Shown one piece after another: positions 1 through 7,604 of a stretch of 41,440 nt of DNA (positions are counted from its first letter, which is position 1; each line of letters begins with the position of its first letter). Location: contig NZ_LATL02000235.1 of assembly GCF_000972705.2 (NCBI RefSeq), positions 1 through 41,440 of the forward strand, in the 5' to 3' direction. The position numbers and the translations under genes are program-made. The notes under the pieces are model-generated. The model was given only the letters and a program-made list of their open reading frames with translations, was not told the DNA's origin and searched no databases. Origin of the DNA: Limnoraphis robusta CS-951 (GTDB taxonomy: Bacteria > Cyanobacteriota > Cyanobacteriia > Cyanobacteriales > Microcoleaceae).

Positions 1-33
1 CCCGCCCCCTCGCCGTAACCAGCAAACCGTTTT

Positions 34-165
34 GTAGGGGCGGGTTCTGCAATGATGTATTTCACTCACTAATAACTAATAAAATATTTAATTTTGTTAG
101 GGGGTGGGGCGGGTTTATAAAAGTTGTCAGTTAGTGACATATCTAATTGCAGAACCCGCCCCTAC
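34..165. mobile_element. MITE-like element with 20-bp perfect terminal inverted repeats
   Basis: The 20-mer GTAGGGGCGGGTTCTGCAAT at 34-53 has its exact reverse complement at 146-165. The roughly 92-bp interior is AT-rich and non-coding and carries a second G-rich block (GGGGTGGGGCGGGTTT) at 101-116. The same two blocks occur together at 39630-39694, so this is a dispersed family rather than a local hairpin. No target-site duplication is obvious. The first bases of the window (cccgcccc) may be the edge of another copy. No transposase is encoded, so mobilisation in trans is inference. Confidence 0.7.
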
Positions 166-186
166 CGATCCGGTGTTCCCTATAAA

Positions 187-780
187 TTACCAACCTAAAG
201 CAGAATAAAAAGCTGTATTTTCTGCATTTTCAGACTCAGAAGAAGCCTTTGAGTCTGTCTCCTCAATCCGAATTTCTGTACAGAATGTAGAAGTATTAAA
301 CCCACCGAACCGTTTAACTGCACTGGTTCGCATTCTGACATTAGGACTGGCAAACCAAAAGCGTTCAATCGAACTCATCGTTTCATATTCAGTGACTAAG
401 ATTAAAGCATCATCTTCATCCATCTCAAACTGTCCGACAACCGGAACAATTTCCGCATAGCCTCGTTCTCGCAACATTCGACCTTTGCGGGGATTATCCG
501 CATCAGGAACAATAGCAAAAACCGTCGAACCGGAGTGATTTTCATCATCCTTATCCCAAGCCATTTCACCATTCCAAGTCACATAGGCACCTCCGGCTGC
601 AATTGCCGGATCGACATCGTGCATTTTGCAGATTTCAACCACTTTTGGATCATCCGCACTCAGGGCTTCAACGTTGATTTTAGAATGACCCTTTTCAGCT
701 TGTCTAAAAGCTAAATGATGGGTAGTTCGTAAAGACTGCCACTGTCCCGCACTCTGCCGAAAGAATTGCATTGCATCCAT
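187..780 (-). CDS. cpcS: Phycobiliprotein lyase, CpcS/CpeS family
   Basis: Lyase that attaches the phycocyanobilin chromophore to a cysteine of phycobiliprotein subunits during phycobilisome assembly in the cytoplasm. The N-terminus MDAMQFFRQSAGQWQS, then RTTHHLAFRQAE, and the later segment IERFWFASPNVRMRTS are typical of the CpcS/CpeS lipocalin-like family. The 197-residue length fits. The open frame extends 34 codons further upstream, but the ATG at 780 is chosen because a purine-rich ribosome-binding site (AAGGGAGAG) lies 7 bases before it and the family starts at this point. The gene diverges from nblA across a 308-bp spacer, pairing a pigment-assembly gene with a pigment-degradation gene. 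CpcS versus a CpeS or CpcU paralogue cannot be decided without relatives. Confidence 0.88.
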   Translation of the reverse strand: MDAMQFFRQSAGQWQSLRTTHHLAFRQAEKGHSKINVEALSADDPKVVEICKMHDVDPAIAAGGAYVTWNGEMAWDKDDENHSGSTVFAIVPDADNPRKGRMLRERGYAEIVPVVGQFEMDEDDALILVTEYETMSSIERFWFASPNVRMRTSAVKRFGGFNTSTFCTEIRIEETDSKASSESENAENTAFYSALGW

Positions 781-892
781 GCAGAAACTCTCCCTTTGAT
801 TGATTTTATAGGCTAATACCTTTTCTATGATAGGGCTATTCGGGTTCCGGGGGAGACAGTCATCGCTCACCCCCGTCAGCAATTTTTTACCT

Positions 893-922
893 ATTCCCAG
901 TACCCAGTACCCAGTACCCTGA
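893..922. repeat. Heptameric tandem repeat (STRR-like)
   Basis: The spacer between cpcS and nblA contains about four tandem copies of a CCCAGTA-type heptamer. The same style of heptamer repeat appears at 8739-8891 and 12594-12620, in line with the short tandemly repeated repetitive sequences known from filamentous cyanobacteria. No function can be read from it. Confidence 0.6.
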
Positions 923-1088
923 TCTAACTATAAACTTTTGCAAAGTATATTAGTGAAAAATTGTACATCATGGACAGATTGTCAAGTAGTTGTTACGATA
1001 ATTTACAAACAGAGAAGAGCAGAGTAGACGGTCCCACGTTACCTGCTAATTCTGTAGGTAGAAGTTGCACGTCCAAGAGGAGAACACA

Positions 1089-1256
1089 ATGAAAGCACCT
1101 GGAAATCTAAGTTTAGAGCAACAGTTCAAGCTCCAAGTCCTGCGGGAGCAAGTTAAGGGTCTGAGCCTAGAAGAAGCTCAAGACTATTTGCTGGAAGTCT
1201 TACGCCAAAGTATGGTTAAAGATAATTTGATGCGTCACTGGATGAAAAACCCTTGA
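1089..1256 (+). CDS. nblA: Phycobilisome degradation protein NblA
   Basis: Small adaptor that binds phycobilisomes and directs them to Clp proteolysis during nutrient starvation. The 55-residue protein has the family core: SLEQQFKLQVLREQV, then the amphipathic LSLEEAQDYLLEVLRQ helix and a basic tail. The ATG at 1089 follows AGGAG with 7-base spacing. A TTG 24 bases upstream would also be open but has no such site. NblA genes are typically induced by nitrogen or sulfur starvation. I found no clear NtcA box (GTA-N8-TAC) in the spacer, so its control here is not shown by sequence. A TnpB element begins immediately after its stop codon. Confidence 0.9.
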   Translation: MKAPGNLSLEQQFKLQVLREQVKGLSLEEAQDYLLEVLRQSMVKDNLMRHWMKNP

Positions 1257-1274
1257 CGAAGGACAACACAAAAA

Positions 1275-1307
1275 AGAAGTCAGAAGCACCTCTGTCCTCT
1301 GACTTCT
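1275..1307. repeat. Perfect 10-bp hairpin after nblA
   Basis: AGAAGTCAGA at 1275-1284 pairs perfectly with TCTGACTTCT at 1298-1307 across a 13-base loop. No T-run follows on the plus strand. It could be the left-end hairpin of the TnpB element or a non-canonical nblA terminator or processing stem. Its location between the nblA stop and tnpB favours the first reading. Confidence 0.6.
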
Positions 1308-1331
1308 ATAGATTCTCAATGTAGAGTAGCA

Positions 1332-2534
1332 ATGTTAGAGGTTCTCAAAGTAAGACTGTACCCAAACAAAGAACAAGAAGTGGCTTTAGCTAAAAACTTT
1401 GGCTGCTGTCGCATGGTATGGAATTATTATTTAGAGAAAACCAACACTCAGTACAAGGAAACAGGAAAAGGGTTAAGTTATTGCGACATGGCTGCATATT
1501 TAACTCAACTTAAAAAATTACCTAATTACTCGTTCCTACAAGAAGCTACTGCTGCTACATTACAGCAATCATTAAAGAATTTAGAAACTGCTTTCAAAAA
1601 CTTCTTTGCTCACCGAGCTAGATTTCCTAAATTCAAAAACAAGCAGAAAAAACAATCAATTCGTTATCCCGAAAGTTGTTCGATTAAAGGGAATGGAGTC
1701 AAACTTCCCAAACTAGGGATTGTTAAAGCCAAACTCTCAAAAACAATTAGCAGCCCAATTAAATCTGTTACCGTGTCTAAGACAAGTACAGATAAATATT
1801 TTGCTGCTATTCTGTTTGAATCTGACAATTTACCCCTTGATATCACTGGGAAAATCTCAGGAATCGACTTAGGGTTAACAAGTTTGGTCACCGTGTTTGA
1901 CGGTGAAACTTACACGAAAGTCGATCCAATTAAACCCACTAGAAAATATGCCAAGCGATTAAAAAGAAGGCAGCAAGCATCATCTCGAAAGACAAAGGGT
2001 TCTAATAACCGTAAGAAGCAAGTCAAAAGGGTTGCTAAAGTCCATGAAAAGATAGCAAACACAAGAGTTGACTTCCTTCATAAACTTTCCAGAAAGTTAG
2101 TTGACGAGAACCAAGTCATTGTAGTGGAAAACCTTTGCGTTAAAGGATTAGCACGCACCAAGCTAGCAAAATCTGTGTTAGATGCTAGTTTTGGAATGCT
2201 AATTAATTTCCTGGGCTACAAAATTGAAAGAGAGGGAGGAAAGTTGATTGAAGTTGACAGATTTTTCCCAAGTACAAAGCTTTGCAATTGCTGCAAATTC
2301 AAAAACGATTCATTGAATTTAAGTATTCGTGAATGGGTTTGTCCAAACTGTAAAACTCACCATGATAGAGATGAGAATGCAGCGAAAAACATCAGGGAAG
2401 AAGGTCTAAGAATACTGTCAACAAATACTGTGGGACACACAGAAATTCAAGCTTGTGGAGAAGAAATAAGACTCAGTAGTGCTTGCACTAAAAAGCATTC
2501 TTCCGTGAAACAAGAATCCCCCGTCACAGCTTAA
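1332..2534 (+). CDS. tnpB: RNA-guided nuclease TnpB (OrfB) of an IS1341-type element
   Basis: Transposon-encoded RuvC-like nuclease, ancestral to Cas12, guided by an RNA made from the element's right end. The 400-residue length is full size. Visible parts are the N-terminal YPNKEQEVALAKNFGCCRMVWNYYL segment type, the RuvC-I motif GIDLGL (Asp179), RuvC-II VVENL (Glu266), a zinc ribbon with C318, C320/C321, C337 and C340, and RuvC-III HDRDENAAKNI (Asp347, or Asp345). All catalytic acids are present and the frame is open, so the protein may be active. The stop codon lies inside the right-end hairpin, where the omega RNA scaffold is expected. Codon use is more AT-rich than in neighbouring pst genes, consistent with a mobile origin. 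Confidence 0.92.
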   Translation: MLEVLKVRLYPNKEQEVALAKNFGCCRMVWNYYLEKTNTQYKETGKGLSYCDMAAYLTQLKKLPNYSFLQEATAATLQQSLKNLETAFKNFFAHRARFPKFKNKQKKQSIRYPESCSIKGNGVKLPKLGIVKAKLSKTISSPIKSVTVSKTSTDKYFAAILFESDNLPLDITGKISGIDLGLTSLVTVFDGETYTKVDPIKPTRKYAKRLKRRQQASSRKTKGSNNRKKQVKRVAKVHEKIANTRVDFLHKLSRKLVDENQVIVVENLCVKGLARTKLAKSVLDASFGMLINFLGYKIEREGGKLIEVDRFFPSTKLCNCCKFKNDSLNLSIREWVCPNCKTHHDRDENAAKNIREEGLRILSTNTVGHTEIQACGEEIRLSSACTKKHSSVKQESPVTA

Positions 2535-2554
2535 GCTTGACGGGGGAGTGTCAA
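2518..2554 (+). ncRNA. Right-end hairpin, probable 3' part of the TnpB omega RNA
   Basis: A C-rich/G-rich stem encloses a palindromic AGCTTAAGCT loop, and the element ends at TCAA. In characterised TnpB systems the omega RNA scaffold derives from the 3' end of tnpB and the element right end, and the guide is read from the flanking DNA. By that logic the guide here would start at 2555 (CAACCCACCTCAAAG...). The RNA itself is inferred; only the hairpin and end sequence are seen. Confidence 0.45.
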
Positions 2555-2560
2555 CAACCC

Positions 2561-2576
2561 ACCTCAAAGTTGAGGT
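2561..2576. terminator. Hairpin downstream of pstB
   Basis: ACCTCAA (2561-2567) pairs perfectly with TTGAGGT (2570-2576) around a 2-base loop, between the TnpB element end and the pstB stop on the opposite strand. It may end pst transcription, although the following T-run on the minus strand is weak. It could also be part of the former insertion site. Confidence 0.3.
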
Positions 2577-2599
2577 AGAAAGAGTAAAATTGTTCTGTT

Positions 2600-3421
2600 T
2601 TATCCAAAACGACCACTTACATATTGTTGAGTAGATTCTTCTTGGGGATTTTGGAAAATCGTCTGGGTGTCATCAAACTCAACCAAATACCCGAAACGCT
2701 TACCCCCTTCAATCGCTTTGGCATTAAAGAAAGCTGTCAAATCTGCAACCCGTGTTGCTTGCTGCATATTGTGAGTTACGATAATAATCGTGTAATTTTC
2801 CTTGAGTTCGTGAATTAAATCCTCAACCGAGAGTGTAGAAATCGGGTCGAGAGAAGCACAAGGTTCATCCATCAATACAACATCAGGGTTCACCGCAACA
2901 GTCCGAGCAATACAGAGACGTTGTTGCTGACCTCCAGAAAGAGCAAAACCACTTTGACCGAGTTTATCTTTAACTTCATCCCAGAGTACTGCTTGACGGA
3001 GCGATCGCTCTACGATCTCATCCATTTGTTCTTTGGTTTTCGCCAATCCGTTCACCTTCACCCCGTAGGCAATATTATCATAAATCGATTTAGGGAAAGG
3101 ATTCGGTTTTTGAAACACCATCCCTATCCGACGTCGGACTTCTACGGGGTCAATATCGGGGTCGTAGAGGTTCTTATTTTGATAATAAATCTTCCCATCT
3201 AAATGGAAAATCGGAATCAAATCATTGAGGCGATTAAAACATCGTAAGATTGTACTCTTACCACATCCAGAAGGGCCGATAAATGCGGTGACTTTATTTT
3301 TGGGAATATTCAGAGAAACACCCCGAACCGCCTTAAAATCGCCATAGAAAACGTCTAAATTCTCAGCTTGTAGAACCGTTTCCGTTTCGTTGACCGTTTT
3401 TTGATAGCTATAGTCCTTCAT
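2600..3421 (-). CDS. pstB: Phosphate ABC transporter ATP-binding protein PstB
   Basis: ATPase subunit that powers high-affinity phosphate import through PstA-PstC. The 273 residues include Walker [10 protein letters not shown] (49-57), the signature LSGGQQQR (161-168), Walker B VVLMDEP ending near residue 187, and the switch histidine in [10 protein letters not shown]. The PstB-typical segments CFNRLNDL and [16 protein letters not shown] are present. It starts at the ATG at 3421, preceded by AGGAAG. It is the last gene of the minus-strand pst operon, 85 bp after pstA, and its 3' end faces the TnpB element. Confidence 0.97.
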   Translation of the reverse strand: MKDYSYQKTVNETETVLQAENLDVFYGDFKAVRGVSLNIPKNKVTAFIGPSGCGKSTILRCFNRLNDLIPIFHLDGKIYYQNKNLYDPDIDPVEVRRRIGMVFQKPNPFPKSIYDNIAYGVKVNGLAKTKEQMDEIVERSLRQAVLWDEVKDKLGQSGFALSGGQQQRLCIARTVAVNPDVVLMDEPCASLDPISTLSVEDLIHELKENYTIIIVTHNMQQATRVADLTAFFNAKAIEGGKRFGYLVEFDDTQTIFQNPQEESTQQYVSGRFG

Positions 3422-3506
3422 AACCCCTAACTTCCTGTAAATTTTTCAAGATTGAATCGTCCAGCACCCAGTGGTACAAATCTCCCAATTATTGAGTTTT
3501 CTGACC

Positions 3507-4397
3507 TTAAAAATCACCTTGACGAGAAGCCCAACGAGTCAGAATACTCGTGATCAAAACCAAAAGAACCAACACCAGGGAGGCAGCCCAAGCAAATTCC
3601 TGCAAAATCTTATCGAATCCTCGGGCAAATTCGTAAACCAAATAAGCCAAGGAAGGCAAAGTCGGTGCAAACGGCCCTCTAGGCCAGTTGTTGGTGTAAA
3701 CCACAGTAAACAGCAAGGGAGCCGTTTCTCCGGCCGCCCGGGCGACTGCTAACGTTACCCCGGTCAAAATCGCCGGAATAGCTGCCGGAAGAACCACTTG
3801 TAAAACCGTTTGATAGTTGGATGCGCCAATTCCCACAGAAGCTTGACGGATATCTTGGGGAATAATTTGTAGAGCTTCATCTGTAGTTCGGACAATGGTT
3901 GGCAGCATCAATACTGCTAATGCAATGGCTCCGGCGATCACCGAAAACTGTCCGGTTGTCAAGACAATTGAACTATAAGCGAAAACCCCGGCAATAATCG
4001 AGGGAACTCCACTCATCACGTTCGTGGCGAAACGAATAGACTGAGCGACTTGACCCCCGCTAAACTCTGATAAGAAGATAGCGGCTAGCACTCCAAACGG
4101 AACCGCAATTAAAGCAGCGATCCCAACCACCATGAGCGTACCTAAAATAGCACTGGCAATTCCACCCGTAGTTTGACCCGCAGCAGGAGGCAACTTGGTA
4201 AATAAGTCTATATTGAGGCGGCTTCCACCTTTGAGCAAAACGTAAAACAAAACCGCAAACAGAGGAATCACCGTCAGAGCGATGCAAGTCCCAGCAAGGC
4301 CCGTCATTGCAACATCTAAAATATCTCGGGGACGACTGCGATCGCGAATTAAACTTTTAGCACCTGAATCGGTGTAAGGTTGAGCATAATTTGACAT
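3507..4397 (-). CDS. pstA: Phosphate ABC transporter permease PstA
   Basis: Inner-membrane permease that forms the phosphate channel with PstC. The 296 residues carry about six hydrophobic helices. The binding-protein-dependent permease signature appears as ALQIIPQDIRQASVGIGAS followed by the AAIPAILTGVTLAVARAAGETAPL region, which is characteristic of PstA. It lies between pstC and pstB with short gaps (79 and 85 bp) and is presumably transcribed with them. The length is usual for the family and there is no sign of damage. Confidence 0.96.
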   Translation of the reverse strand: MSNYAQPYTDSGAKSLIRDRSRPRDILDVAMTGLAGTCIALTVIPLFAVLFYVLLKGGSRLNIDLFTKLPPAAGQTTGGIASAILGTLMVVGIAALIAVPFGVLAAIFLSEFSGGQVAQSIRFATNVMSGVPSIIAGVFAYSSIVLTTGQFSVIAGAIALAVLMLPTIVRTTDEALQIIPQDIRQASVGIGASNYQTVLQVVLPAAIPAILTGVTLAVARAAGETAPLLFTVVYTNNWPRGPFAPTLPSLAYLVYEFARGFDKILQEFAWAASLVLVLLVLITSILTRWASRQGDF

Positions 4398-4476
4398 AGC
4401 GACTATGAGGATAACTTCAGTTTAACAACTCGAAACAATTTGCCCATCAGTCTTTGAGCGTAGATTTGTGCCTGAG

Positions 4477-5433
4477 TTACTGGTATTTTGATTGAACTCG
4501 GCTGACAATCATTTGAGCCAGAACATTAACGATCAAAGTCAGCAGAAAAAGCACCATCCCGGCATACATCAACGCCGAAACTTGCAAACCCGAAGCTTCA
4601 GGGAATTGGTTAGCCATCAGAGAAGCAATGGTGTTACCAGGAGCAAATAGAGAAATATTGACGTTGTTGGAGTTGCCAATAATCATGGTTGCCGCCATTG
4701 TTTCTCCCATCGCCCGCCCCAGTCCGAGCATCACTCCCCCAACAATCCCAGAAAAAGCAGCCGGAATTAAAATTTGGAAAATCGTGATCCAACGAGTTGC
4801 ACCCAAGCCCATCGAAGCTTGCCGTAAGTCCGAAGGTAAACTAGCCAGAGAGTCCCGAGCAATAACAGTGATAATTGGCAAAGTCATAATCGACAAAATC
4901 ACACCCGCCGGAAACATACCGGGGCCAGCAGGAGGTGTACTAAAGATGGGAATCCAGCCCAAGCTTTTGTATATAAACATTTGGATGGGTCGTAAAAAGG
5001 GAATCAACACAAAAATTCCCCATAAACCATAGACAACACTGGGAATAGCAGCCAGCAGTTCGACGAGAAACGTTAAGATTCTGCGAACTCCGGGAGGAAT
5101 AAAATCTTCACTCAAAAAAATCGCCGTTCCTAAACCCAAAGGAACAGCTATCAGCAAAGCAATAAAGGAACTAACTAGGGTTCCATAAATCATCGGCCAA
5201 GCGCCATAGGTTTCTTGAACCGGGTTCCAGGCGCTCGTAAACAGAAAACCTAAACCAAACTTTTGGAACGCGGGAATCGCTTGCTGGGCAATGGGCAATG
5301 CAATCAAAAGCAAAATTCCAGCAATACCCCAAGCAAAAATGCGCGTTAGCCAAATAAAGCCTGAGTCTAGTTTCTTCTCGACATCTGTGCGAGCTCGTCC
5401 AACATCTCGAACATTATTTGCGGGTGCAACCAT
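4477..5433 (-). CDS. pstC: Phosphate ABC transporter permease PstC
   Basis: Second permease of the phosphate importer. The 318 residues include an N-terminal cytoplasmic segment, a first helix near residues 31-52, the coupling motif SLPSDLRQASMGLGATRW and the PstC-typical GLGRAMGETMAATMIIGNS. It follows the decayed pstS copy (84 bp away) and precedes pstA. A pstS-C-A-B order is the canonical arrangement for a phosphate-starvation operon. Confidence 0.96.
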   Translation of the reverse strand: MVAPANNVRDVGRARTDVEKKLDSGFIWLTRIFAWGIAGILLLIALPIAQQAIPAFQKFGLGFLFTSAWNPVQETYGAWPMIYGTLVSSFIALLIAVPLGLGTAIFLSEDFIPPGVRRILTFLVELLAAIPSVVYGLWGIFVLIPFLRPIQMFIYKSLGWIPIFSTPPAGPGMFPAGVILSIMTLPIITVIARDSLASLPSDLRQASMGLGATRWITIFQILIPAAFSGIVGGVMLGLGRAMGETMAATMIIGNSNNVNISLFAPGNTIASLMANQFPEASGLQVSALMYAGMVLFLLTLIVNVLAQMIVSRVQSKYQ

Positions 5434-5517
5434 AATTCAGTATTTCGTGAAGGGTTTGTGTGTTTATTGTTTTGATGAATTCTAGAAAACAGAGGAAGAT
5501 TTTCAAGTAGGCGTGAG

Positions 5518-6032
5518 CTATGGCAGGCAAAAGGCGTTCATGCAAAAGGCAGTGAAATACTTGCTGTAATAACGAAAAACCACAGTTAACGGTTGGTTTG
5601 ACAATTGCACACCAGGGTGATCTTTGGCGATCGCCGGATCGTTCCAGTTTCTAATCTGACCGAGAAAAATATCTGCATAAGTCTTCTGAGACAATCTCAG
5701 ATTCTCCACCCCTGGAAAATTGTAAGCTAAAACAATGCTCTTTGCTGTCATTGGCAGCAAGAAAACCCCTCTTTGAACTCGGGCAATTTCTTCATCGGTC
5801 ATTGCCACATCACGAGCGCTAAACTGTACTAACCGTTGATACAACGGAGCGGGAAAAGATGCACCCGCGCCCACTAAGTTAACTCGTTGGCCATCGAACG
5901 AGCCGATCATTACCAGAACCATTGGTACTGTCGTTGCCTCCACAAGAGGCTAGCACCAACACCGAAGCGACTGCCAAAACCTGAGTGATCCGACTTAAGA
6001 GATTGATTAGATTGAGACAAAAGAGTAACCAT
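5518..6032 (-). pseudogene. Decayed second copy of pstS
   Basis: This remnant resembles the intact pstS next to it but is broken in several places. The ATG at 6032 starts a signal peptide that matches in one frame. A frameshift near 5990 moves the lipobox (LVLASC, then GGNDS) into another frame, and a second frameshift before 5890 restores the frame at QRVNLVGAGASFPAPLYQR. Next comes an in-frame loss of 31 residues between YQR and LVQF relative to the intact copy. The match to DVAMTDEEIA, NWNDPAIA and LTVVFR ends near 5570, where the phosphate-binding SDGSGTT region should follow. About half of the mature protein is missing, so no functional binding protein can be made. Confidence 0.88.
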
Positions 6033-6185
6033 AATTTAGTGTTTTGAGCGTCCGTTTGTTTTCCTAATCAATCTTGCGAAACCATCCATAAACCGTTTTT
6101 CGGGTTAGACAAGCCATTTCAACTGTCTGTTTCGCAGATAATTGACCTGGAAACAAACAGCTTCCCAGTGATCATCACCACCCAG

Positions 6186-7340
6186 TTAATTTACATTGAT
6201 CTGGTAATCGGGGCTAATTTGATCGGCAACTGCTGCAACTTTCTCTCTGACGTTCTGAGGCAGTTTAATATAGCCTAAATCGGGGCCGATTTCTTGACCT
6301 TTAGTTAAGCCGTATTCCACCATCGCCTCAATGGATTTAGCAACTTCTGGATCGGGGTATTCTTCGTAAATTAGGAGCCAGGTATAGCTAACAATGGGAT
6401 AGGATTCTTCTCCCTCTGGATCGGGAACAAATGCTCGTAAGTCTGCCGGTAATTCAATGGCTTCTAGTGTTTTGGAGGTTGATTCATCGGTAAGTTCAAT
6501 GAACTGACCCGACTTGTTTTCTAGGGCTGCCAGAGGTATACCCGCACTCTTAGCATAACCATATTCAATGTAACCAATAGCGCCGGGGGTTTGACTGACC
6601 TGAGCCGTTACGCCTTCATTCCCTTTACCGCCAATTCCTACCGGCCACTGTACGGTTTTACCATCTCCGACGCTGTTCTTCCATTCTTCACTAGCAGCAC
6701 TCATGTGCTTGGTGAATACTCCTGTAGTTCCACTACCGTCAGAACGATAGACTACCGTAATCGGTTGATCGGGTAATTGCAGGCCGGGGTTATCTTCGGC
6801 GATCGCTGGGTCATTCCAGTTGGTAATCTTACCCAGAAAGATGTCTGTATAAGTTTGCCGAGATAGCTTGAGTCCTTCCACTCCAGAAAGATTATAAGCT
6901 AAACCGATACTTCCTGCTGTTACAGGCAGCATTAAAACCCCTTTTTGAACTTTGGCAATTTCTTCATCGGTCATTGCCACATCGCTAGCGGCAAACTGCA
7001 CCAAGCCTTGGGTAAACCGTTCGACTCCCGCTCCACTACCCACAGACTGGTAATCAATTTGCAAGTTCTGTGTACCTTGAGAAAATTCTTGAAACCAACG
7101 CTGATAAAGAGGAGCCGGGAATGTTGCTCCTGCACCCACTAAGTTTACTTGTTGGTTGAGAACGAGTCTAGCATCGGCCGCATCCCCAGATGCAGCCGGG
7201 GCTGTGCCACCACCACCACCTGTTGTATTGGTTGCGGTATCGGTGCCCCCTCCACAAGCGGCTAACGTCGCCACGAGAGCCACAGCCGAAACTTTTGCGA
7301 TCAAGCTAGAGAGATTGATTGAATTGAGATGAAAAACCAT
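6186..7340 (-). CDS. pstS: Phosphate-binding lipoprotein PstS
   Basis: Periplasmic phosphate receptor that delivers phosphate to PstCAB. From the ATG at 7340 it has 384 residues: a lipoprotein signal MVFHLNSINLSSLIAKVSAV with lipobox LAAC, a Gly/Thr-rich linker, then VNLVGAGATFPAPLYQRWF, GSGAGVERF, ASDVAMTDEEI and the phosphate-contact loop YRSDGSGTTGVFTKH. The frame is open 20 codons further upstream. However, the internal ATG gives a proper signal peptide, matches the start of the decayed copy, and leaves the Pho-box-like repeat at 7405-7423 in a promoter position rather than at the start codon. It is the first gene of the pst operon. Confidence 0.95.
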   Translation of the reverse strand: MVFHLNSINLSSLIAKVSAVALVATLAACGGGTDTATNTTGGGGGTAPAASGDAADARLVLNQQVNLVGAGATFPAPLYQRWFQEFSQGTQNLQIDYQSVGSGAGVERFTQGLVQFAASDVAMTDEEIAKVQKGVLMLPVTAGSIGLAYNLSGVEGLKLSRQTYTDIFLGKITNWNDPAIAEDNPGLQLPDQPITVVYRSDGSGTTGVFTKHMSAASEEWKNSVGDGKTVQWPVGIGGKGNEGVTAQVSQTPGAIGYIEYGYAKSAGIPLAALENKSGQFIELTDESTSKTLEAIELPADLRAFVPDPEGEESYPIVSYTWLLIYEEYPDPEVAKSIEAMVEYGLTKGQEIGPDLGYIKLPQNVREKVAAVADQISPDYQINVN

Positions 7341-7404
7341 AACAATGGGATTGTTGTGTTGACTGCACGAATACCCTAGAGGATAGCGTCTCACTAACAA
7401 ATCA

Positions 7405-7423
7405 AGGTAAAGGAAAGGTTAAA
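7405..7423 (-). promoter_or_regulatory. Pho-box-like direct repeat ahead of pstS
   Basis: Read on the minus strand, TTTAACCT and CTTTACCT lie 11 bp apart (plus-strand positions 7416-7423 and 7405-7412). They resemble the CTTAACCT-type repeats bound by the PhoB-like regulator SphR in cyanobacteria. The site is about 65 bp upstream of the chosen pstS start. Only two repeats are clear, whereas three are typical, so the assignment is moderate. Confidence 0.55.
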
Positions 7424-7604
7424 GATTCAGCAAAATTATTAATCAAGAAGCAAATCTTAATCAATCGTCTCAGAAGGAGGCAAAATTTTATAGAATCTCT
7501 TTCAATCAACAGATACAACATACAAGCTCAACAGGAACAGGGGTAGCGGGTAACAGCTCCGGGGTGATAAATCACTGAAAAAGTAGTAAGATGGTAAAAT
7601 TTGG

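Larger units (their letters stand above)
1258..2554 (+). mobile_element. IS1341-like solo TnpB element (IS200/IS605 superfamily)
   Basis: The element contains tnpB but no tnpA. The right end is well supported. A 9-bp stem CCCCCGTCA/TGACGGGGG (2518-2526 and 2538-2546) overlaps the tnpB stop codon and is followed by GTGTCAA, with TCAA at 2551-2554 as in right ends cleaved by HUH TnpA enzymes. The left end is inferred: TTGAC at 1253-1257, overlapping the nblA stop, resembles the TTGAT target known for ISDra2, and a perfect 10-bp hairpin (1275-1284 with 1298-1307) sits just inside. Movement would need TnpA from elsewhere in the genome. Confidence 0.65.

Noticed and set aside
883..1088. NtcA binding site for nblA
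   Set aside because: I found no GTA-N8-TAC in the spacer; near matches have wrong spacing.
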